From NCBI GenBank assembly GCA_015183035.1, contig JACZZP010000001.1, positions 310,001 through 374,000 of the forward strand: DNA of 64,000 nucleotides. Reading direction: 5' to 3'. The position numbers and the translations under genes were made by a program. The notes beneath the pieces were generated by a model. The model ran no database searches, had not been told where the DNA came from, and saw nothing but the letters and a program-made list of their open reading frames with translations. Source of the stretch: Meloidogyne chitwoodi. Taxonomy: Eukaryota > Nematoda > Chromadorea > Rhabditida > Meloidogynidae. Every line of letters begins with the position of its first letter. Within the stretch, counting starts at the first letter, position 1. Shown in pieces: positions 12,701-23,222 of this stretch.

Positions 12701-15390
12701 AACTTCTTCTAGACTATCAACTCCGACGCAAGAGGGGGGCAGTCCTGTAACGCCATCAATGATGCGACCGGTCGGATTTGAAGATGATTTTAAGGTAAAT
12801 AAACTTGGGTGAATTATTAAAATTGAAACACAAACTTACTTCTTTTATAATTAAACTTGAAACATATTTTATAATTAAACTTGACACAAACTTATATTAT
12901 AATTAAACTTGAAACATAAATTTATTTAAATACTAAGTTTTAAGAATTAAAACTTGAACTAAAAATTTGTAAATTTAAAATATAAGTATGAAGAGAATCT
13001 GCTTCAATTTTTTAAGCCTAATCAAGCATTGTTAAAATTAAAACTTGAAGCAAAAAATCATTAAAACTTATTTTTAATTTATATAGACTATGCATCTTGA
13101 TAACGAAACTCCATTATATGATGAAGATGACTTCCAACCACTTGCTGAGTTTCCACCCCGATTTGTTGGTGATGGATGGGAACTTTTGCTACGATATCCA
13201 CCAAAAAAGAAATTAATGGCTGATCGTTATTGGAAACCAATTTATGTTAGACTTAATGGAAATATGCTTTCTCTATTTGCTAATGCACAAGAGACCCGGC
13301 CATCACAAGAAATTATGCTACAGGTAGCAAAGAAAATGAATTTATTAATTTTAAAACATTTTTTATTTAGGCCAATTATTCACTATCTGACTCTACATTA
13401 CAAGCATACGATATATATGGGAAAATACATACAGTAAAATTACAGCACATTCTCTACAAAGAACGTGTTGGTATACGTCCCGGCCAAATTTCCCGTCTTG
13501 TCGAAGGACACATTACTAAATATGGACTTCCACTTGAACATGCTTCACAATGCAATGTTATAGCAAAATTTGGTTCTTTGGATGCTTCTACAATCTTAAG
13601 TTTTACTAGAGCTGTAGAAGATGCTTTATTCCTTTGCATTGGAAAGAGAGAAGTTACTGTAGCTAATGCACCCTTATATAGGCAGGATGAAGTTCAAGTA
13701 CGCACTTAAATTGGTTAAGAATAAAATTAAAAAAAAGTTTTATTTTTTAAGATTCATTGTTATGATGAATATGAAGCAAGAATTGATTGTGAAGGTTTTG
13801 TACATGACCAAAAAGCTCGTGTTCGCTTATTTTGCCTTGCATTTCTAACCGGTACTACGCCTACCCTTGAAATAGGTTTAAATGACCGTCGACGTGAAGG
13901 AAAAGAAATTGTTAGAAGAAAGGACATATTGCCAATGTACACTGAAAGATGGATTCGTTTTGAGTCGCCAGAATTCCATAATACTGTAGAAAAGTCTGTC
14001 TGGGAAGAAGATCAAGTTGTTAGACTTGTCCCTCCAGATGGCTGTTTTTTCGAATTAATGCGATTTCGAATTCGACCACCAAAAAATCGAGATAAACCTC
14101 TCAATGTAAAATGCACAATGCGTCTGTCAGGAAAAAAAGTCGAAATTCGAATAGAAGCAGCTGCTGCTCTACATCAACAATGTGCTAAAGGAACTGTAGA
14201 ATCAACTAGATCAATTCCTTGTGAAAATATTTGTATTTATTTTCCTGTACCGGAAGCATGGATTTATATTTTCCGTGAAGAACGTCATTGGGGTGTTGGA
14301 TCAGTCCATTCAAAGATGAGAAAACCTGGAAAAGTTAAAAACTTGAAAGACAAGTTAATGGGAACTGTGCAGCAAAATGAACCTTGTTTGATTGAGGTAA
14401 ATTTTGTGTTTATTTTTTATTGTGTTCCTTTTAAGTTTAATACTTGATTATTTAAGTTTACAATTTTAAGTTTATTTCCAAGTTTATTTTGTTTCAAGTT
14501 TATTTTTAAGTTTAAAATTTTTAAGTTTATTTTTAAGTTTACAATTTTAAGTTTATTTTTATTTCAAGTTTATTTTTAAGTTTCTCAAGTTTCTAATTTA
14601 AGTTTGTACCTTAATTTTTATAGGTTGGCGTAGGTGAAGCAAAATACGAACATTTATTTCGCTCACTAGTTTGGAGGATTCCCCGTTTACCAGACAAACA
14701 AAGTGCTGCATACAAAAGTTATATGCTCAAGTAATTAATTTTTAAGTAAAATAGAATTTTTTGTATATTTATATAGATGTCGTTTTACACTTACTTCATT
14801 CGATTTAATGCCAGAAACTTTTATGCCCCAAAGCGAATTGGAATTTACTATGCCTTTAGCCGTTGTTAGCAACACTGTTGCTCGTTCTGTAGGTGTAGAA
14901 CAGCACGAAGACAGTGATAGAGTTGAAAAATTTGTTCGATATTTGGCCAAATTTCATTATAGGTACTCCCTAATTTAAATTTTACAAAAAAAATTTAATT
15001 TTTTAACAGAATTGATAATGATTATATTCAATGTTCTGACTTAGATGTAGAGGAATGCCAAGTTGATCAATCACAACAGTCAACTAATGAAGAACAGCAA
15101 AATGAAACTGTTGAAACTGCAACAAATGAACCTTATGGAGGGTAGGAGAATTTTTTTAAATATTTTTTTAATTTTGTTTTAGTTATCGTATTGAATTGCC
15201 TGATGATATTCAGGAAACACAAGTTCCGTCCATTCCTCCAAAAGAGAATTGGAATATTCAAGAAACGAATGGTGAAGAAGGAAAAAATTTAACAAAAAGG
15301 AGTAAAAGTAGTAGTAGTAGTGAAAGTAGTGATAGTGGAAGAAAAGCCTTCCCGGTTATACAAATTGATATGAAAGGATATAGATATTAA
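3760..15390 (+). CDS. unc-41: UNC-41/stonin-type endocytic adaptor
   Basis: Stonins link AP-2/clathrin to synaptotagmin during synaptic-vesicle endocytosis. Twenty-four phase-consistent exons can be traced (3760-3836, 3879-3925, 7289-7313, 7444-7591, 7647-7715, 7759-7855, 8082-8221, 8401-8593, 8646-8716, 8778-8988, 9821-9924, 9975-10452, 10664-10771, 10821-11178, 11226-11505, 11715-12497, 12570-12794, 13087-13323, 13371-13697, 13752-14396, 14624-14730, 14777-14962, 15010-15141, 15183-15390), about 1751 aa. The N-terminal part is acidic and disordered, with NPF motifs (KNPFSEEN, LNPFNDDG), which bind EH domains, and several DPF motifs (VPDPFSWE, IDPFDTSH, LDPFAPL, DDPFEV), which bind AP-2. A Pro-rich region follows, then the stonin-homology and mu-homology domains (exons 18-22). 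Exon 14 appears to end at a GC donor. Intron 2 holds an LTR element. The start ATG opens an acidic peptide; an upstream exon cannot be excluded. Confidence 0.9.
4550..4754 (-). repeat. LTR (3' LTR in element orientation)
   Basis: 205 bp from TGTTATATCC to CACCCCAACA on the plus strand; matches 6945-7149 base for base by eye. It ends in the inverted pair TGTT/AACA. The minus strand carries TATAAAAGGC near one end, a possible TATA box. Confidence 0.93.
4755..4771 (-). other. Polypurine tract of the LTR element
   Basis: On the minus strand AAAGAAAGGAGGGAGA lies directly against the 3' LTR, the expected place and composition for the plus-strand primer. Confidence 0.75.
4973..6913 (-). CDS. Gag polyprotein with zinc knuckle and protease-like segment
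   Basis: A 646-aa open frame begins 31 nt after the 5' LTR. The N-terminal two fifths resembles nematode retrotransposon gag (TFDTWYKQNKSYF, VRLLVRKLGNREY). A CCHC zinc knuckle (CYNCGCEGHISRFC) lies near residue 295. Near residue 368 IVDSAAQISCI resembles a retropepsin active site, with DSA in place of the usual D-T/S-G. The C-terminal 150 residues are Lys/Glu/Ser-rich. Gag would form the particle and bind RNA. No polymerase or integrase domain follows. Codon use is less AT-biased than in the neighbouring genes. Confidence 0.88.
   Translation of the reverse strand: MDEKTLEKFFKMQSDLMMKMLGKSEVKDEQQKSADLFCKLESLISKFESDIEKGFTFDTWYKQNKSYFDVEGKSLAEEVKVRLLVRKLGNREYVKMSQKVSPKSLESMKFSELVKELGKEFCDPRSKVVKRFEVLKMKCPCVEKLLEFGTLVNSECEKAEMALTVEESKILVFISGIPEESQDIRQVSLRFVEKNSKSEQCTLKALVEEVRSFMATKSEAKVFNDSQQKVRFEPDYSIEVNNVSQIPFQERNKSNEKNRYGIKYGQKKDASQFNGYQNRKYDNRKEVSQEQKTCYNCGCEGHISRFCNYPRGWLSRSKNPEVNYMAVNNDFSGPSVCIADIVDAKGILFKEKWITELVKLNDKNIQMIVDSAAQISCINEDTWKEVGQPEIKKVDYSGVGMGKSNFNIEGIVKVKVELFGMKSEEVVHLVKGNVNIMGLHWLNKFGTSAPVLTKYVDKSPILNKKINWRSPKKNFEVETPNWKKKVFNSQKKSKLPWHKENSRFKKNMEVLVSNKNKSGKNIWLEGKLLNKVGNLWKIEVPKLRSIVRREEILIKKKNWLEERKLNSPVSSEESLKEEDKKILSVILSKKLVCASPLKDRNGNDIKLAGSSDMDKEMKDDHDAEKNSKDEPMLEEDLDKSSDGSEE
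6917..6944 (-). other. Candidate primer-binding site
   Basis: On the minus strand TGGCGCGTTTGCACAG starts one base after the 5' LTR, so the plus strand reads like a tRNA 3' end finishing in CGCCA. Upstream it continues into a T-loop-like GGTTCGAATC. The spacing is about three bases longer than a standard T-arm plus acceptor, so the tRNA is not identified. Confidence 0.5.
6945..7149 (-). repeat. LTR (5' LTR in element orientation)
   Basis: Second 205-bp copy, same ends as 4550-4754. In element orientation it lies upstream of the gag ATG and would carry the promoter (TATAAAAGGC on the minus strand). Confidence 0.93.
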
Positions 15391-15530
15391 ACTTATAAGA
15401 TTTATTAAATATTTTTTATTAATTATAATTATAAACTTGATCTCAAATCTTAAAAAGAGCAAATAAATTTTTACATTATGATTTTTTAATATTTTTGAAA
15501 TATGTAAAACGTTCAATTTTTATATTTATT

Positions 15531-15680
15531 GTAAAAAAGTTTTATTTTATTACAAATTGTAAAAAAAAGTTTTATTTTATTACAAATTGTAAAAAAGTTT
15601 TATTTTATTACAAATTGTAAAAAAGTTTTATTTTATTACAAATTGTAAAAAAAGTTTTATTTGAACTGCAAATTGTAAAA
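15531..15680. repeat. Tandem repeat downstream of unc-41
   Basis: About five copies of a 28-29-bp unit based on ACAAATTGTAAAAAAGTTTT. Single related copies recur in an intron of the next gene (about 16240-16340). Confidence 0.8.
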
Positions 15681-15941
15681 GTTATACATATCTTTGCCAA
15701 GTTTTATAAAATATTCAAATGCATCCCGTCTTTATTTAATTTCTTTGAGTTTTTTCACACCTTTAAATATGCAAACATTTTGAGAATATGGGTATGTAAA
15801 ATATTTTTTACTCTTTTTATTTTATGAAAAAATCCAATCCCTCACGTATGATTTTTTACCTCTTTCTTAATTGTTTGCTAATAAATGGGAAACTATTTCC
15901 TCTTGTTGCCAACAAAAATTAATCCATAAATTTTTTTTACA

Positions 15942-17539
15942 ATGATTTTTACTCTTTTTTTGCTTATAACACTTTTTGGCATATTTTTAAATTTAATTTT
16001 TGCCGATCCATGCCCAGATGGATGGGAGCCTGATGGACGTAAATATTAAATTAAAATTAGTGTACAAATTTTTAGGTTGTAATATGGTTGGGGGATGCTA
16101 TCAAACAAGTCAACTTTGTGAAAAAACTTCAAGTAATTGTTGTATGTTTCTAATTAATTTAAAAATAAGCATAATAAGGATTAATTTTATTTAATTTAGT
16201 TGAAACATTTCAGAAATATTATTTAATTTTAAAGTTTATTTAATTGTAAATTGTAAAAAGAATTATAAAAAGTTTTAATAAAATTGTAAAAACGACTTAA
16301 AACTTAGTTACTAAAACTCATTTTTACAAATTGTAAAAAATATTTTTAAATTGTATAATTTAGACTTGCACATATTTTATAGGTAAGATTTCAAGTAAAC
16401 AAGCAAGAATAAATTATGTCCGGAATCCTAAATCAGGAGCCTGTGAACAGACATATTGTCCAATAGGCAGCATTAAAGACAAAGATGGTTTAAATTTATT
16501 TAAAATACTCAATTTTAAATAAATTTTTTAGGCTGTTCAATCAAGGGATTCTGTCTGAATCGTGACCAAAGTTGTGTAAATGGTGAATGCTGTGAAAAGT
16601 ATTACCTGCCAAATGCGATGACAGGACAACAAGATATATGTAACCCGAATATGCCTAATAACCCGAATATGCCTAATAACCCGAATATGCCCAATCAATA
16701 TATGCCAAATCAAATGATGCCAAATCAAATGATACCAAATCAATATATGCCAAATCAATATATGCCAAATCAAAATATGCCAAATCAGTATATGCCTAAT
16801 CAGTATATGCCAAATCAAATGATGCCAAATCAAATGATGCCAAATCAGTATATGCCAAATCAAATGATGCCAAATCAGTATATGCCAAATCAAATGATGC
16901 CAAATCAGTATATGCCAAATCAAATGATGCCAAATCAGTATATGCCAAATCAAATGATACCAAATCAAAATATGCCAAATCAGTATATGCCAAATCAAAT
17001 GATACCAAATCAAAATATGCCAAATCAGTATATGCCTAATCAGTATATGCCAAATCAAATGATGCCAAATCAAATGATACCAAATCAATATATGCCTAAT
17101 CAATATATGCCTAATCAGTATATGCCAAATCAAATGATGCCAAATCAGTATATGCCAAATCAAAACATGCCTTACTACAACGGATACAATACACAATCCG
17201 ATATAGGAGCACTAACAGGAATGATTGGAAGCAACAGATACATGCCTCAAACAATGGGTTCTATTGGTCTTCAACCACAGTATATTTAACTTTTTTGTCT
17301 AATGATGAAAAAATCTAAGATATCCAAATCTTGGCGGAATGGGAGGATTAAGCGAAATGGGTGGTCTTAATGGAATCGGAGGATTTTCTGGAATTGGTAC
17401 GTCTTTCGGAGGTATTGGAAGTCCTGGTTGTATAGACTATTATCCAACCTGTCAATTATATTCATCTTTTTGTTTCTTCCCTTCTATAGCTGATGCTTGC
17501 AGTGCAAGTTGTGGGCGTTGTGGTTTTTCTGTTGGATAA
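15942..17539 (+). CDS. Secreted Cys-rich protein with Met-Pro-Asn-Gln repeats and ShK domain
   Basis: Five exons (15942-16038, 16076-16141, 16383-16487, 16532-17279, 17320-17539), about 411 aa. It starts with a clear signal peptide (MIFTLFLLITLFGIFLN) ending before ADPCPDGWEPDG. Two Cys modules of the form C-P-x-G...G-x-C...C-x-N-G-x-CC follow, like the nematode lustrin-type Cys repeat. Next come about 180 residues built on MPNQ, MPNQY and MPNQM, a short Gly-rich spacer, and a C-terminal ShK (SXC) domain with six Cys (GCIDYYPTC...CSASCGRC). Likely an extracellular, cuticular or gland product. The last intron (17280-17319) is only 40 bp. The gene downstream has the same architecture. Confidence 0.85.
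16630..17180 (+). repeat. Coding minisatellite, 12-15-bp units
   Basis: Near-perfect tandem copies of CAAATGATGCCAAAT and related 15-mers, encoding NQMMP or NQYMP. The reverse strand is also open, giving a spurious His/Ile/Leu-rich frame that is ignored. Confidence 0.9.
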
Positions 17540-18088
17540 ATTATTAAATAAAATAATGTAATCTAAACATATTTTTTGTATATTTTGAATTATTTTCTAT
17601 TAACCTCAATTCTGAATCTCCTATTTTTGTTATTTGTTGTTGCTTAAATACGCCTGCTTCATAATAATAAAAACCTTAATATTCTTAACTCCGCCTGCTT
17701 CGTAATATTTAAAACTTTAATATTCTAAAATCCGCCTATTATTTAAATCTTGAATATTTAAAATCCGCCTGCTTAATGTTTTTTAGTTAAAAATAATTAA
17801 ATGAACTTTCTATGAGTAAATAAGAAGTACACTCTATTTTTAATATTTTTCTATTTTAACAAAATTAAATTTATAACGTGGATTATAAAAAAAATATTTT
17901 TATTTAAATTGAAGCAAGTTTACTGATATTTAAAAATTAAGCTGAGTAAATATTTATAAAATTAACATGTCTTATTGATTCTTTCAATTTCCATATTTTA
18001 ATTTTCAATTTAAATTTTTACAAAAATTTAAATTTTTATATTGACTTAAATTAATTTTTATTATTTTTCAGTTTGTTAATTTTTAAAA
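17540..18088. other. Intergenic with CCGCCTGCTT repeats
   Basis: Separates the two ShK genes. Positions 17645-17775 hold four spaced copies of a motif around AATCCGCCTGCTTCATAAT; three more lie in intron 1 of the next gene (18360-18445). No coding exon seen. Confidence 0.7.
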
Positions 18089-19819
18089 ATGATATTATAT
18101 TATTATTTATCAATAAAAAAACTTTTAATTTGTATAAAAAATCTAAAATGGGCAAAATCTTCTTGTGTTTTTCAATATATTTCACTAAATAAAAAAGAAA
18201 GAAATCGGAAGAGATTTTTTATTATTTTCCTTTTGTTTCTAAAAATACTGGTTCAAGTTAAAGGACAAGCTGCATTTGGTGGTCTAAACCAATGCCCAAT
18301 GGGTCAAGTTGCAGATGGGTGTGAGTTTATTTTAATTTTAAATATTTGCTAAATAATATTAAAATCTGCCTGCTTTATAATTAACTTGTTATGTAATATT
18401 AAAATCCGCCTTCTTCATAATTAAATTATATTAAAATCCGCCTGCTTCATAATTTAATAAACTTGTTTTATAAAATTTTAAATACAAATAACATATTTCT
18501 AATTTACTTAATTTAATTAAGCGTGTTTTATTAGTGGTTTCTGCTTCAATCAAATGGAACGGTGTATAAATGGAATCTGCTGTATGTAAATTATAAAATT
18601 TAATTTATAAATTAAAATTGCTTCTTTCAGGCCGGCAAATACAGCAACAACAATGTCCAATTGGTTTTATTCCTGACGGATGTAATTTTACAAACTTAAA
18701 AATTTAAGTTTACAATTTTTAAGCTTGCGCATTCACTGGAGTTTGTTTTGAATTTAATGAACGTTGCATTAATGGAGTTTGTTGTATGTTATATTATTTA
18801 ATTATTTTAAAAAATTATTATATTAATTAACTAATTGTAAGGTAAACCGAATCAAATATCTCAATGTCCACCAGGCACTTTTCAGGATGGAGGTAAATAA
18901 GTATATTTTTAATAAAGCAAGTTTTAAAATATAATTGTTAGTATGCCCACTTACTGGAATATGCTTCGATCAACGTGAAACATGTTTTAATGGACTTTGC
19001 TGTAATTTTATTTATAAATATAATTATACTATGTATATTGTAATTTTTAGGCCAGAGAATTAACCCTCAAAATCAAATCTATCCCCCGAACCAGATTTAT
19101 CCCCCGAACCAGATTTATCCCCCGAACCAAATTTATCCTCCGAACCAAATTTATCCTCCAAATCAGATTTATCCCCCTAACCAGATTTATCCTCCTAATC
19201 AAATTTATCCTCCTAATCAAATTTATCCTCCTAATCAAATTTATCCCCATAATCAAATTTACCCTCTAAATCAGATATACCCTACAAATCAGATATATCC
19301 TACAAATCAAATTTACCCCCAAAACCAAATTTACCCTCCAAATCAGATATACCCTACAAACCAAATTTATCCGCAAAACCAAATTTATCCAACAAATCAG
19401 ATATTCCCTACTAATCAAATTTACCCTCAAAATCAAGTTTATCCTGTTAACAACTATCCTTTTCCAAGACAACAAGTTCCTGGGATGGGCGGCGTTCAAC
19501 CATATCCAACAACGTATATAAACTTAAAAATTTTATATTTAAATTAAATATTTTTAGTGGTTTTGGAGGAATAGGAGGTGGTATTCGTCCAGGTAGCATA
19601 GGAGGCCTTGGAGGTATTGGAGGAATGGGTATTGGTGGAATTGGAGGATTTGGCGGATTAGGAGGAATTGGTGGTATAGGAGGTATTGGTTCAATTGGAG
19701 GAATGGGACGTTGTACAGACTATTATCCATCATGTGCTTTATACACAACTTATTGTTTCTTCTCAACCATTGCCGAAGCTTGTATGTTAAGTTGTGGACT
19801 TTGTGATATTTATAGATGA
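18089..19819 (+). CDS. Secreted Cys-rich protein with Asn-Gln-Ile-Tyr-Pro repeats and ShK domain
   Basis: Eight exons (18089-18320, 18522-18581, 18631-18681, 18724-18783, 18842-18892, 18942-19001, 19051-19513, 19558-19819), about 412 aa. A hydrophobic stretch (FFIIFLLFLKILV) precedes three Cys modules, each encoded by alternating 51- and 60-nt exons that all break in phase 1: CP-x-G...DG-x then CFxxG-x-CF...RCINGxCC. A Tyr-Pro-Pro-Asn-Gln-Ile repeat (19070-19440), a Gly-Ile/Gly-Phe-rich run and a C-terminal ShK domain (RCTDYYPSC...CMLSCGLC) follow. It is a paralogue of the preceding gene. The 45 residues before the signal-like stretch are unusual, so the true start or first exon is uncertain. 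Confidence 0.82.
19070..19440 (+). repeat. Coding minisatellite, 18-bp units
   Basis: Eighteen-base units such as AATCAAATTTATCCTCCT encode NQIYPP. About twenty copies with drift at third positions. Confidence 0.88.
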
Positions 19820-20477
19820 AAATATTAAATATACTTATTTATACATTAATTTAAAATAAAGCGGCCTAATCCATCCTAGAAAATAGCAAAATTATGGATA
19901 ACATTATCAGAGTGCTATTCTAGTCTGCTTTACAATAGTAAATTTATTGTATTCAATGTATTAAATAATTAAAATTGTAAATTTTATTTATGATTTGCGT
20001 ATAACTAGCTTATAAACTTGAACATTCTGTTTTATTATTAATTCTGAGAATTCTGTTTATAAAACTTAAGATTGTAATTTTGATAAACATTAAGTAGAAT
20101 TATAATTAAGTAGGAATGAATATTGAAAGAATATGTAATTTAAAAATCAGAATTTGATTTACTTAAGATTACAATTTTACAAATGGTAATTATGCAAATC
20201 AGAATTGTGCATAAGTTTCATAATCAGAATCGCAAACTTTGTTTCATAATCAGAATTTTCAGAATATGTAATTGTAAAATAAAACAGATATTTAAACTTT
20301 ATAATGTTATCAGAATTGTAATCTTAAGTTTATTTTATTCTGGTCTTCAAAAGTAAATATTCTGATTTTTAAAATTTAAACAAAATTGCCTGAATGTGAG
20401 AAATTTGAGTGAAGAAAATGTTTCAATTAATTTAATTTCCTTTTTAAATTATTCTTTTTTGAATTTTCCCTTTATTT
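19820..20477. other. Intergenic between convergent genes
   Basis: AT-rich, with scattered CAGAAT and CTGATT words. A short hairpin (CTAGAAAATAGCA with TGCTATTCTAG, 19876-19922) lies just past the ShK gene and could be a 3'-end structure. Nothing else seen. Confidence 0.5.
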
Positions 20478-21242
20478 TTATTTTATTCTGTTCTTCAACT
20501 CTTTTAATTTTCTTCTTTTTCTTCCTTTCATTTTTAAATTTTTATTTTTTCTCATTTCCCCATCTTTTAAAAGCATTCTTTTCTTTGTTGTTTTTATTGT
20601 TCTTGGTGAAAATTTTTTATTATTTTGTTTTTCTTTATTTATTGGAGAAATTATTGCTTCAGTATTATTTAATAAATTTTCATTTTTAAATTTTTTTAAA
20701 TTTATTCTATCTTTTCTTCTCAATATTTTTGTAGTATTTGTTGATATTTTTGATCTTCTTTTAGGTGTTTTTTTAGTTTCCGTGCTAATTTTTTGGCTAC
20801 TTTTAGTTGTAGCCAATGTAGTTTTTTCTATTAATAAATTGAAAATATTGTTTCCAGTTTGTTTTTTCTGTTCTTCTTGAAAAGCTTTTTTGCAATCTTC
20901 TGGCACTTTAAAATTTAATTTTTCAATATTTAAATTTTAATTTTTTTTATTACGTTTGCGACATGTCTGCTTCATCTGATCATCTTCCATGCATATCTCT
21001 TGTTCTGCTTTGCAATCCAATTCGCATTGGTCAAGAACGGGAACCCATTGGGCATCAGAAAAGGGTTGATCGCCTGTATTATATAGAAATAAAATTATAA
21101 AAATTAAAAAATACAAACAGAGCATCTGATTCCTAAAAAGAAATTCTACTAATTCTGTAGCATCCACTGATAATAATAATACTAGAAATAAGTGCAAATA
21201 TTGTAGGGATAATTTACAATAAATGAAGCAGCAATTAACCAT
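20478..21242 (-). CDS. Small secreted protein, Cys-rich then Lys-rich
   Basis: Three exons (21119-21242, 20954-21073, 20478-20905), about 223 aa. The first exon encodes a hydrophobic leader (LQYLHLFLVLLLSV). The second and the start of the third hold six Cys in a compact module (CELDCKAEQEIC...TCRKLPEDCKKAF). The rest is Lys/Arg/Thr/Asn-rich with several basic clusters such as KKTPKRRSK. A secretion leader plus nuclear-localisation-like clusters is seen in some plant-parasite effectors, but it is also simple low complexity, so no function is assigned. The second junction uses a GTAATA donor; without it the frame stops after KKN. Confidence 0.65.
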
Positions 21243-22135
21243 CTAAATTGTAATTATTTTTCAAGTTTATTTGTTTTTCAAGTTTATTTTTGTATTTCAA
21301 GTTTATTTTTATATTTCAAGTTTATTTTTGTATTTTATATTTAATTTTTGTATTTCATATTTAATTTCGTTCTTTCTTATTATTTTCTGAAATTTAAAGT
21401 TTAAATAATCAACTTATTATGATGATACAAAAAAATAAATAGCACACGTTCCGAAAAGAAATAAAAAATATTTTATAAGCTAATAATATAATAATAGTGG
21501 CCAGAAGCTTTTTTGGAGAAATTAATTCAGAGGAAGCATTTTATCGAATAGGTGCGACCATTAGCATGCGATTTCCCCTACTACTACTAATAAAAATAAC
21601 TTTACTAAATTAAGTAAAAGAGAGATTTCGGTGCATTAATTAATAGAATGAAGGAGAGAAATTTTGTGGTAAGAAAGATTGATTGCTCAGACCGGTCGTC
21701 GAATTTGTCGATTGTCCCTTACCTATTTTTGTCAGGAGAAATTCTTATTTTGTTAGGAAAGAAATCACCCGTTCTTTTTTATTTTTTCTGCGTGATCTTT
21801 ATCTTTTAGAGATTAATTTAGAATATTAATCTGTGTAATAAAAATATAAAATATTACATTTAAAATTTAATAAAAAATAAATACTAATTTATTAAATAAA
21901 ATGGAAGCAAAAACAGTTTCAAGTTTATATATTTTAAAGTTTTGCTTCTTTTATTTTTTTAAAGTGCTTCAATTTTTTTAAAGTTTTGCTTCAAGTTCAT
22001 TTTTTTTTAGGTTTTGCTTGGTTTATTTTTTTAATCCGTGTTTCAAGTTTATTTTTTTAAAGTTTTGCTTCAAGTTTATTTTTTTAATCCGCTTTTCAAG
22101 TTTATTTTTTTAAAGTTTTGTTTCAAGTTTTGTTT
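21243..22135. other. Intergenic with CAAGTTTA repeats
   Basis: CAAGTTTATTTTT copies cluster at 21255-21370 and, more diverged, at 21910-22135. The middle part (21480-21790) is less AT-rich and may be a promoter for the minus-strand gene at 21242, but no defined element was recognised. Confidence 0.5.
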
Positions 22136-22723
22136 TTAATACAAAAATGAAAAAATGTATAATATTGTTATTGCTACAACAAAAATTGAAGCATTTATTT
22201 TGCTAGTCGAATTGCAAAAATTCTCTTTACAGAAACAAAGAGATGGTGAACCTGAACGACATTGTAGAGTATGTGGAATTGAAACATCTGCTTTATAAAT
22301 TCGAGATCTACATCCACGGATAACAAATTCAAGACCTGTTAAGAGTTTCAGGTTTATTTTAAATAAAAATTAGCACCATCATTTTCAGCTTTAACTTTCA
22401 CGCATTGATCATTAGCCGTTGAACATTGAATGGTTGGAATTGTTTTAAATTCAATGTCGTCTTCCATGTTGCAAAATCGGCTTACTTAAAATTCTTTAAA
22501 AAAATAAAAATTATTAACAACCTGGGGGTAACTCATAAACCGAGTTGAGAAAAACACGAAGGGCCATTTTAGCATTTTCCTCAACATTTGGATTTAATGT
22601 GGTTGTACATGAATAACATATGAGTGCCAAGGTACCTCTTGGCACCGAAAAATAAAATAGAAAAAATAAAATATTTAAAGAAAAATATTGCTTCTTAAAT
22701 GAATGTCGAAATAGAATAACCAT
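22136..22723 (-). CDS. Ly6/uPAR-like membrane-anchored protein
   Basis: Three exons (22519-22723, 22377-22484, 22136-22335), about 170 aa. A signal peptide (YFSLNILFFLFYFSV) is followed by ALICYSCTTTLNP, the usual opening of a three-finger fold. Further Cys residues occur (RFCNMEDD, IQCSTANDQCVK, RGCRSR, LQCRSG), ending in the diagnostic LCFCKENFCN. A hydrophobic C-terminal tail (ASIFVVAITILYIF) suggests a GPI-anchor signal. Such proteins act at the cell surface, often on receptors or channels; this one's partner is unknown. Confidence 0.78.
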
Positions 22724-23222
22724 TATTGCTTCAAGTTTTATTTTAGTTTTTTAAGTTTATTTTATTGCTTATGCTTCAAGCTTATTTTAATGCTTCGTTT
22801 TATCTAAGTTTTTAAATATTTAAGTTGGAGTTTCAAGTTTTATTTTCTTCAAGTTGTAAGTTTGTAAACTTGTTTGTAGTTATTTAAGATCACACTTAAA
22901 CGTTAAGTTTGTAAGATTTTAAAAAGCAACCATACTTAAATTTATTTTAGATATAAGCTTCATTTTATTAGTTTCTAAGTCCGTTGCCAAGGAATATTAA
23001 AATTAAATCTGACAAACATTTTCAGGAAAAAGAAAAAGGCGGAAATTAAAGGAATAAAGGCTAATGCAGTAGGGATTTTTCTTTTAATGACTCTCTAATA
23101 GATATTTTTTATCACAATTAAATTTACAACTGAACAATATTTAATTAATTAATTTTGTATTTCTTTTACTTCATTTTGATTTTTTTTCTTCATTATAAAA
23201 ATACTCAATTTTTACTTATTTT
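22724..23222. other. Intergenic
   Basis: Positions 22730-22860 carry CAAGTTTA-type copies. The rest is plain AT-rich sequence up to the start of the duplicated block near 23135. No gene seen. Confidence 0.5.

Noticed and set aside
16537..17196. 219-codon minus-strand frame rich in His, Ile, Leu and Trp
   Set aside because: Reverse-strand shadow of the MPNQ-coding repeat; no splice or start context.
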